From Lasiodiplodia sp. COLG20 (Eukaryota > Ascomycota > Dothideomycetes > Botryosphaeriales > Botryosphaeriaceae): 64,000 bases of DNA. The notes beneath the pieces are model-generated. The model did no database searches and had not been told where the DNA came from. It saw only the letters and a list, made by a program, of their open reading frames with translations. Within the stretch, counting starts at the first letter, position 1; each line of letters opens with the position of its first letter. This document shows positions 56,743 through 64,000 of this stretch, piece after piece. The stretch lies in NCBI GenBank assembly GCA_009801085.1, contig VNWV01000003.1:3410001-3474000 (forward strand). Reading direction: 5' to 3'. Made by a program: the position numbers and the translations under genes.

Positions 56743-58556
56743 ATTTAGGGTGAAGATGCGTGGGGGTCAAGAGATGGTGTCGGTAACGGACCAAGCCTTG
56801 CAGTGACCAAAAGGAAGCAATATTTCTAAGAAAGGTGCATACAACGATAGTGGTAAGAGAGTGCACTAATGCGATTCCCTGAAAGGTTGGTTGCGAGATT
56901 AAAACAAAATTAGATATGAGAGCGTGGAGAAAGACTAACGGTGACAGAGGGCTGGCAACGGTAGGCTGGAGCGGGTGAGGACGCACTAAGGAGTCCAAAG
57001 GCATGTGTCGTTGTATGGAGGAGACAGCGATGCGACCAGAACAGCACTGCCTCACTCTAGGCCCGAAGCGACGTAGTTTCTATGCGCCCCAGGTCGATCC
57101 GCTTATGGTTACCCACCGCATAGCAGCAGCTGCGTTAGAACTGAAACCTGGATGCACACGCAGTTGCCTGTTGGCGGTTCGCATTTTTGCTGACTGCTTG
57201 CCTCACATGCACGCGCCAATCACAATGCTTCGAATAAAGCCAGCGGTTCAACCCCTGGGATCGCAAGCCCGCAAAGTCCTTCCATGGCAGGTCTTACCGC
57301 ACATGATCGACAGCTATCGGTTTTAGTTGCAGGTCTGTTAGCTGCGCATGTTGCGCGGCCGGAAGAATGGCGTATCAGCCTCACGTTAGTCTATGATTGA
57401 TACAAGGATACTCTCGAGCAACTGTGACGGCCATCACGGCCAGCTTCTGGTACTTCGATGGAGAGGGAAACGGAGGATGATACCCCACTCCTCTTTTCCC
57501 CGTCTCTCTCCATTTCATCGTGTTCTAAAGCGGAGGTAAGAGGGCGGAGGCAGGCAAATTGGGTCTGGGAGAGTTTTCCGGCCAGATATGTAGGGTATGC
57601 TTGCCGGTGCAAAAAATAAAAATAAAAGGCTTATGATATAGCGAGGAAATTCTTTGAACAAAATGGACGATAATTTTCAACAGAGCCATTGAACAGGAGC
57701 AGGAAAGACAGCCTTGCAAGAATCAGCCGCAAAAGAGGAAACCTGGTATTGGAAAGACCTGAAGGGTGAGATAAAGCTGTACTTCATATCTGCAAGTGGA
57801 GTTTAAGGGCCTCGATCACGCCTTTAGTGATGGTCCTGAATAAGAGTAGGAGTACAAGGAATGGATTATCATTTTGTAATAACATAACCCACGATGTCTG
57901 TCTTTCAAAAGTTTATCTGTTTTACTTACTCTTATTTCAAGTTGGTGAAGGAAAAGGTTTCGTATCAACTTGAAGGGGCGCTGAATATCTTGATCTGCTT
58001 ATCTTGTTTGACTTTTTCAACCTACAGCCCAGTCCACCTTTTTGACAAGACTTAGCACCATGTGGTATAGACGATATTAAAGACCATGATAACAAGATGA
58101 AAGCGGATTCTCATAGAGCTCAGTGACATGTAGTGTACCGCGTTTTCTTGTTGAAGCTTCGCGGCCAGATTGTTGGAGCGGTCGCTGGAATACGGAAACA
58201 TGGACGGTGCTGTAGGCAGCAGTCTCTTAACACGAGGCTGATTGGTACAATGGAAGGCTGTGCCTTGTTCAGCCTTGCTAATGAAACAGAAGTGCAGGTG
58301 CTGGACCGACCGGTGAAGCACTGCCCCAATCCCCTTGCTTTTTGTGTACCATAGAACCCTGTTTACGCGTCACTGAAATGAGCGGCTACTCACGGAGATA
58401 CGCTTACGTATACGAATAGGGCAGGTGCTAATGCAACTGTGTGCAACTAACAAGCCTCGATCCCTCGCCATGAAATCCTTCGTTGAGGCTCCTCCGATCG
58501 GATGCATCTATGAAACAAGTACAGGCCGCTCTGGACGCGAGGATTCGGAAGCTGAT
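56743..58556. other. AT-rich intergenic region
   Basis: About 1.8 kb without a recognisable gene; the first 300 bp are the 5' flank of microprotein gene 2. Confidence 0.45.
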
Positions 58557-60580
58557 CTACAGGTAGCGCCTCCAGTTCGTACGGTCCCATCTCTCGAACG
58601 CAAGTCTCTTTTCTTCCTCGGACTTCCATTGCCGCCTGTAAGTCTCAGCCTGATCCAGGTCGAAATACTCCTCGAAAAACAAATTGGCCGTGGTAATGTT
58701 GCACCTGTTCAGCGTCAGCACATACTCTAGATCGCCATATGTAACCAGAGGTGTTCACTGCCTCTGTTCCCACTTGGCCAGTAGTGTTAAAAAACTCACC
58801 ATGCCAGGTGCAGTTCCTCCTCCAGGATGTTCGCCCGCACGACCTTGATCCCTTCGCTGTACATATCAAACCTCATCTGACGCTTCGCCTCCTCGTCCAG
58901 TGACTCGTCGTCCTCAATCGCCTTTGACGTTGCCTCGTCTTCGTCCTTCTCGAGCGGTCTCGCGTACCTGAAGCCAATCGGTCAGCCAGCCAACTCTCCC
59001 CCGCACAAACAAGAGCTTCATGCCCTGCTTGCATCTCGGCAAGAAGAAAAAGAGAACTCACATCGCGTACAACACCTTCTTCGTCTTGAACGCCTCCCTG
59101 TCCACAAAAATGCAATATCCCTCGTCCGTCCCCCTGTCCAACCCAGGCCTCCCCTCCCAGCACTGTATCGCCAACCTCAACATATCGTCTTTCCCACCAT
59201 CCTCCTCACGATCCCATCGGACAATCGCGTACGGGCCGTTGTCCTCGTCGACCTCCGCGTCCTCAAACACCTCTTTATGCATCAAGTCTATCAGCCCCTG
59301 CACGCCGCCCTCCTCTCCCTCGCCCTTGGTCAGGAAGAAGCACGGAAGCGCCTCGTCGTTGAGCCCGTAGTCGGCAAACTTCCACGGCGGTGGGTCGTGG
59401 AAGAAGCGGGCGTCGGGCGCGACGAGCAGCTCGACGCGGTCCGTCAGTGGGTAGACGGGCACGGCGTCGCCCTTTTTCTCGCGCTCGGCACGCAGGTCCG
59501 GGCGCGAGCTGTAGTACCTGTAGCTGGGCTGGCGGACGGCGGGCCAGAGGCGGGCGAGGTCGTCGGCGCGCAGGCCGACGCGGCTGACGAGGGTGGGGTT
59601 GGAGTTGTGCTGGTATTCGGCGAGGATGAGGGGGATGTCGTCGTCATCGGCGTCGTAGTCGCCAACACGACGCTCTGCCGGCGGCGCTGCGGGATCGACG
59701 TCCAGGAAGAGGGATACTGGCCTTCTCAGATTCTCGTTCCAGCGCACGATGCGGTGCCACAGGCGCCAGAAGTCGTGACGGGACGCGGGCACCCCCTCCC
59801 GTTTCCAGGGGTATATCACTGCCTTCGTCGCTACCTGGACCTTCTTCTGGCCATCGTCATCCTTCTGCTCGCTATCCGGACTTGCAGTGGGAGCAGCGGC
59901 CGCCGCAGCCCTCAACTTTTCATTCAGCGCCTGCGTCGACGCCTCGAGGTCCTTCAGCGGAACCAGCGCGTGCACCTCGAGCACCTCGGGATCGGCCAGC
60001 AGGAACGTCGGCGCCGCCGTGAGCTCATCGAGCGGCTGCGGCTGAGCGAGCTCCTCTCTGATGGCGTCGGCGAGCTCGAGCGGGAGCGCGGGGCGGCCGG
60101 GGGTGCTGCCGGCGCCAGCGAGGGCCTGGTCGATGGTGCTCTGGTGCGCGCGCTGCGCGCGGACCGACGCTGCGTCGTGGAAGAGCGGGAGCGACCAGTC
60201 GTGAAGGACGAGGCCGAGGTTGCTGTGCACGCCGACGTGGCGGTGGACGGACTCGGGCTGGTCGAAGAGCGCGGCGGTGCGGTTGACCGTGATGGCCTCG
60301 TCTCGCTGCGCGAGGATGCGGATGGCCTCGGCGAGGGGGAAGCGCTTTGCCGTGATTTCAGGTTGCTGCGACCCAGCCGATGTCTCGGCATTTCCATCGT
60401 CATCGGTCTGGTTGGTTGGGGTGGGAGAGTTTTGCAGGATTATCATCGAGCACTCAAGTTTCTCGCCGGGACGCTTCTGACCGCAGAGGAGACGGTAGGT
60501 CAGGTTGTCGACGATGCCGATTTTCGTCCATCCTTTTTCGCTTGCCTTGCATCCCGCAAGGAAGAGCTCAGAAGTTGATG
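58557..60580 (-). CDS. Unrecognised conserved-looking protein, 5' end unresolved
   Basis: Exons seen: from at most 60580 down to 59062, then 58967-58800 and 58704-58557. Joins give YAM|YARPLEKDED and HLAW|CNITTANLFFEEYFDL; the second intron has a GTGCTGACGC branch. From the first in-frame ATG (60446) it has about 566 residues. The frame upstream of that ATG already reads like protein (GWTKIGIVDNLTYRLLCGQK) but has no ATG before a TGA at about 60587, so an upstream exon is missing from my model; 60843-60600 is a candidate. The middle has a WRLWHRIVRWNENLRRP block, then YPLTDRVELLVAPDARFFHD, and GYCIFVDREAF near the first intron. The C-terminus (KRLAFERWDRTNWRRYL) is charged and helical. No family recognised. 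Confidence 0.7.
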
Positions 60581-60843
60581 CTTTGAGTCGTCAGCTTTGC
60601 AATTTTGCAGAATTGGCAGCAGGTCGCAAAACCTTCTTTTCTCTCCTTCTCAAGCTTCTTCTGCCGGTTGCAATCCAAGACTGACACAACCTTCAGCTCA
60701 GGCGTGTTTCTCGTCTTCGGACTCAAGCACCCCTCCAGCGCTTCATCTAGCTTTTCTCGCCCATCTGGTGCTGTGGGTAAGCACAAGCATGCGATGAGAA
60801 TGGTGTCTGGCTGAAGATCAGGTAACTCGGGAAGGTACGACAT
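60568..60843 (-). CDS. Small open frame or upstream first exon of the neighbouring gene
   Basis: Starts at ATG 60843 in good context (GAAAATGTC) and encodes MSYLPELPDLQPDTILIACL, then a Lys/Glu-rich stretch, ending at 60568 (91 aa). It overlaps the open 5' part of the downstream gene by a few bases in another frame. A CTGAC branch site and CAAAG acceptor at about 60581 suggest splicing into that gene, but no good donor is visible in the matching phase. Stand-alone gene or first exon: undecided. Confidence 0.35.
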   Translation of the reverse strand: MSYLPELPDLQPDTILIACLCLPTAPDGREKLDEALEGCLSPKTRNTPELKVVSVLDCNRQKKLEKERKEGFATCCQFCKIAKLTTQSINF

Positions 60844-62063
60844 TTTCGATGGCGTTTGGCGACTTCAAGGCGTGGAGCTGTGTGATATATCAAGTAGTTG
60901 CTGTAGTAGTGCAAGCAGGCACCAGCGGCACCATTGTGGGTCTTCTCGGAATATTTGGTTGGTTGCAGAGTGATCGAAGGAATATGGGGGTCATGTTGCA
61001 GCCTAGTTAGCGCAACTTAAAGGCGCTTACCATAATCGCAACATGTGGGGTGATTGGCGGTCTGGGAAGGTGATGACGTAGCGCTCCTTGCTGATCCCTG
61101 TTTGCTCTCCAACTACTACAACAACCGTGGATAACCTGCATCGATTATTCAAAGATAAGAGTATACCAGATGTTAGGCATTGAATTGAGCTCATGTCTTG
61201 GGCAGCTGAAGCTATCGTCCGGACGTGTATATAGAATGAAAATTCTACATTCTTGTCCATATGTTGTTTTCCTGAAAGAAAAGGAAAATGAAAAGAAAAC
61301 GCTAAAGCATACTTGCGCTTGGTGACTTACTATTTATCCTGCCAGACTTCGGCGGCAATGTCCTTCTGTAAGCTTGCGCTCCTGCCACAAGGGTCAAAGT
61401 GTAGCTTCGTGTGAATTAAGCTTTCTCGCTTACAGCATCCGCTTATTTATTTCAGCTTTCACCGGGATGACATACGCCCACCTTTAAGTCATCTTCTTGA
61501 TCCTTTTCCTACCTGCCTACGTACTACCCATCGCCAACATCTCCCTCCGAAAACGCCTCAGCAAGCCCTATCATTCCCCTCGACAACTCGCCCACGATAA
61601 CATCTACACCTCCTCCGAGCCTCCGGTATCCCATGCCTTAATGATAAGGACTCTAAAGTATAACCTCCACTAAAACGAATGGAACTACAGGCAAGAACGA
61701 AAGAAGACCCGAAGCAGCGAAAGGGTCAAATCAACAAATTTCCGCCCACCATAGCCCAGATCATGAGTAAAACACCCCAAACACCTGTACGCTTGCAAAA
61801 CTTAAACAGAACCTTAATGCCAGTCCCAAAAAGGCTAGTAGAAGAGGAAAGGGCAAGAAAAAAGAGAAAAAGTCTCAAGAGTAGGGAGGAAAAGGATATA
61901 CTCCAAGCATGATCAAGGGGATCATCCATCATGATCGCGTCATAAATCTATACCGCTTGAGAAGGGATGAATGGGTAATAGGATCAAAAAGAAAGAAATC
62001 AAACTCCCTCCCTCGCAAATCAAGATCCAATGAACGCGAGAGCGATCAAGGACGACTCACATC
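60844..62063. other. Intergenic region
   Basis: 1.2 kb, AT-rich in part; no gene seen. Contains copy E of the palindromic element (61203-61320). Confidence 0.45.
61203..61320 (+). mobile_element. Palindromic element, copy E (right arm deleted)
   Basis: The left arm CAGCTGAAGCTATCGTCCGG starts at 61203 and continues into ACG and a loop (GAATGAAAATTC). After ACATTCTTGTCC the sequence jumps straight to the tail ATATGTTGTTTT, so about 20 bp of the right arm are missing compared with copy A. A degraded outer end (AACGCTAAAGCATACTTGCG) follows near 61299. Confidence 0.62.
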
Positions 62064-64000
62064 TCAGCGCCGATTCCTCGCCTCAATCTCTCTTATCAAG
62101 TCCTTCACGCTTCCACCGCCCTCGCTCTTTATCGACGTCTTGCTTTTACTCCTCTCCCCAAGTCCTGGTCTATCCCGCGATTGCCTGTTGCTCGGCGGCG
62201 TCAATAACGCACCCCTTCCTCGGCTCCGACTTCTCGCCTCCTCCCGCTCCTTTCGCAGCTCACGCAGATTCTTCTCGCTCGGTCGGCCACGCACGGGTGC
62301 GTGCGTCGGCGTTTCAGGTGCGGTGATGGTCGTCCCGAGTGTTGAGCTGCTGCTGGCGCGGGGATTGGAGCCGTACGGGGAGATTAGCGAAGCCGCGGTA
62401 GTGTTCGATGTCACACCGCTTGACCTGGTGACCTGGGAGAATGATGGCGGAGGTACCAGTGGTTCTTCTTCGCTGTCGGAAGGCGGGAAGGCGGGCGAGA
62501 CCGGAGGAGGCCGGTGGAGCGGTTGCAGGTCTGGGAGCGAGCCGGGCCGTTGCATGTCTGGCGGAGGACTGGAGGATATGGCTACTGGAGGGGGGCGAAG
62601 CCGAGGTGGAGGCGCGAGTTGCAGAGGCGGCGGCTGCGACGTCTTTCTTGCCTTGCCCTTCGCTGTGGGTGTCTCATCATGGTCGGAGAGCAGATCCTCA
62701 GCGGCAGCAATCGCGGCAGGCGGGCTCGATATGGCATTGTCGTCGTTGCCAAGACGCTCGACGCGCTGCTTTCCTTTGCTTCCGCTCGAGATGCGCGTGC
62801 TTCTTGCCTCGTCTGATGTCTCGCCGCTGCCGAACTCTGAGTCAACATTGACCACTCGGAGAGGCTGCCTTGGAACGGTGAACATGACTTGGACGACACG
62901 CCCCTCGGCGGCAGCCTCCACATCCCAATCTTCACCATCCACATATGCACCGATACTTTCCCTGCTCTTCCTAGGGTCAGGCGTTGCAATGGCCCAATCT
63001 CCTTCATCCCGCGTGTCCGGTGGCCACATTGGTGACGCCGTATCTTCCGACCAAGCCTTGGAGCCGCGCTTGGACCGCCAGAAGGAAGCATCGCTGTTTG
63101 CACGACGAGGTGGGTTTAGGTTATCGCTTCCCGTGGACGGGCGGCTGCCGCTAGTTGCCTCCCCAATTCCAGCGCCGGATCCTGATCTCCTATGCCGTCT
63201 GAGTTTGGTTGGACTGCTGTTTCCGCTATTGCGGTCGCCTGCACCGCCGCTCCCAAACCAACCCGATCCATCATCTTCGTTTGTGTGACGACGACGACGG
63301 TGGATGCTGGAGGTAAGTGACTGAGTACGGTCATGAGAATTGCTGTGGCGGTGGCTAGACGAGGGTCGGCGTGCGAGTGCGAGGCGAACTGAACCTCGAA
63401 TCCAGGATTTGCTTCGATCTTGTGTGGCAAAGGAGTTGTCAATTGGTGTTGAAAGGTCCAGAGTGTCGGAAGAAGCCGTGTGAGTAAGCCTTCGGAGCGC
63501 TTCGGTATTTTGATGCAAAGGTGTCACATTCTGCTCTTGTTTTTTGGGTTGCTCGAATGAGCCTTCGGAGTAGAAATCGACTGGCGTGTGGATCAGGTTC
63601 GGGGATTCTCTGTCGGGACTTGTGCTTGATGAGTAGGTAACTGGGGCGGGAAGATTGTCGACGTCCCGCGGTCGGCCGCCAAGAAGAGCTTCTCCTTCAG
63701 CCTGTAGTTTTGCGAAAGACGTCTTCGCAGTTCTAAAGGAATCGTCATCCGCATTTGTTCGTTCCCCCTGCCCAATGCTCTCGCCCGAACGCTGAGTTGC
63801 CAAATTTGATCCTGGGGGGATCTGAAGAGATAGGTTATGGCGTTCTTTGACAGGGCTGGTATTTGGAGTGCTGAAAGGGTTGGTGAATGTTGCCAGGATA
63901 GCAGCCGAAGCACTCGAAAGCGTCCGCGCTACGCTTGCGGCACCGGAGCGTGCAGAAAGCATAGAAAGAGCTGATCTTGCGCTTTGGTCGCTCAGGTTGG
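62064..64000 (-). CDS. Long Pro/Ser-rich protein, 5' end outside the window (partial)
   Basis: The minus-strand frame is open from the window edge to the stop at 62064. The first ATG inside the window (63962) gives 632 residues, but upstream codons to position 64000 remain open (NLSDQSARSALS), so the true start probably lies beyond the edge. The protein is rich in Ser, Pro and Arg. A hydrophobic conserved-looking block near residues 360-385, GRVVQVMFTVPRQPLRVVNV, recurs in my memory of other filamentous-fungal proteins of unknown function. The C-terminus has a charged helix (LRELRKEREEARSRSRGRG) and ends KDLIREIEARNRR. No intron needed. A long plus-strand frame over the same DNA is a shadow. 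Confidence 0.75.
   Translation of the reverse strand, partial: NLSDQSARSALSMLSARSGAASVARTLSSASAAILATFTNPFSTPNTSPVKERHNLSLQIPPGSNLATQRSGESIGQGERTNADDDSFRTAKTSFAKLQAEGEALLGGRPRDVDNLPAPVTYSSSTSPDRESPNLIHTPVDFYSEGSFEQPKKQEQNVTPLHQNTEALRRLTHTASSDTLDLSTPIDNSFATQDRSKSWIRGSVRLALARRPSSSHRHSNSHDRTQSLTSSIHRRRRHTNEDDGSGWFGSGGAGDRNSGNSSPTKLRRHRRSGSGAGIGEATSGSRPSTGSDNLNPPRRANSDASFWRSKRGSKAWSEDTASPMWPPDTRDEGDWAIATPDPRKSRESIGAYVDGEDWDVEAAAEGRVVQVMFTVPRQPLRVVNVDSEFGSGETSDEARSTRISSGSKGKQRVERLGNDDNAISSPPAAIAAAEDLLSDHDETPTAKGKARKTSQPPPLQLAPPPRLRPPPVAISSSPPPDMQRPGSLPDLQPLHRPPPVSPAFPPSDSEEEPLVPPPSFSQVTRSSGVTSNTTAASLISPYGSNPRASSSSTLGTTITAPETPTHAPVRGRPSEKNLRELRKEREEARSRSRGRGALLTPPSNRQSRDRPGLGERSKSKTSIKSEGGGSVKDLIREIEARNRR

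Noticed and set aside
57241..57275. tRNA T-arm-like sequence (GCGGTTCAACCCCTGGGATC)
   Set aside because: No matching D-arm, anticodon arm or acceptor stem in the 60 bp upstream.
59277..60578. 433-codon plus-strand open frame
   Set aside because: Antisense shadow of the spliced minus-strand gene whose exon joins give coherent protein.
61909..63288. 459-codon plus-strand open frame
   Set aside because: Antisense to the Pro/Ser-rich gene; composition mirrors that gene's codons and shows no domain.

Overview
The window is nuclear DNA of a filamentous ascomycete (Pezizomycotina; a Dothideomycete is my best guess from gene content, not proven). The evidence is many short introns (about 45-90 nt) with GT..AG borders and CTAAC/CTGAC branch sites, a Zn(II)2Cys6 regulator, Dal5-, Fen2- and DHA1-type MFS carriers, a LaeA-like methyltransferase, a fungal complex I accessory subunit and cobalamin-independent methionine synthase. 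I rebuilt exon structures by hand from splice sites, reading phase and family resemblance; no search was run.

Layout, 0-13 kb: MDR oxidoreductase (+); flavin monooxygenase (-) divergent from an allantoate-permease-like carrier (+); a nuclear-looking protein with a duplicated domain (+); a pantothenate-type carrier (+); a cupredoxin-like wall/membrane protein (+). 13-22 kb (all -): a membrane protein and a large AAA+ ATPase with degraded catalytic motifs, 19 bp apart; a secreted S28 serine peptidase; a secreted nucleoside hydrolase. 22-29.5 kb: MFS carrier (-), Zn2Cys6 factor (-) and divergent FAD oxidoreductase (+), then a small secreted protein (+). 30-34 kb: O-methyltransferase (-) and LaeA-like methyltransferase (+) share a 600-bp promoter. 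34-45.4 kb (all -): RING-like protein, complex I subunit, a very large disordered protein, a Pof1-like NMN adenylyltransferase, an HTH/AT-hook/polyQ protein. 46.7-49.1 kb: MET6 (+). 50.9 kb: a small basic protein (+). 52-58.5 kb is gene-poor: a RING pseudogene beside an intact RING gene, and two paralogous three-exon genes for single-pass membrane microproteins. 58.5-64 kb: an unrecognised protein with an unresolved 5' end and a long proline/serine-rich protein that runs off the right edge.

At least six intergenic copies of one palindromic element (arm GAAGCTATCGTCCGGACG) are scattered through the window; one retains outer terminal inverted repeats, so this looks like a MITE family. The most novel-looking items are this element, the twin microproteins, the pseudo-ATPase/membrane-protein pair and the decaying RING copy. 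No PKS, NRPS or terpene synthase is present, so no complete secondary-metabolite cluster can be claimed.
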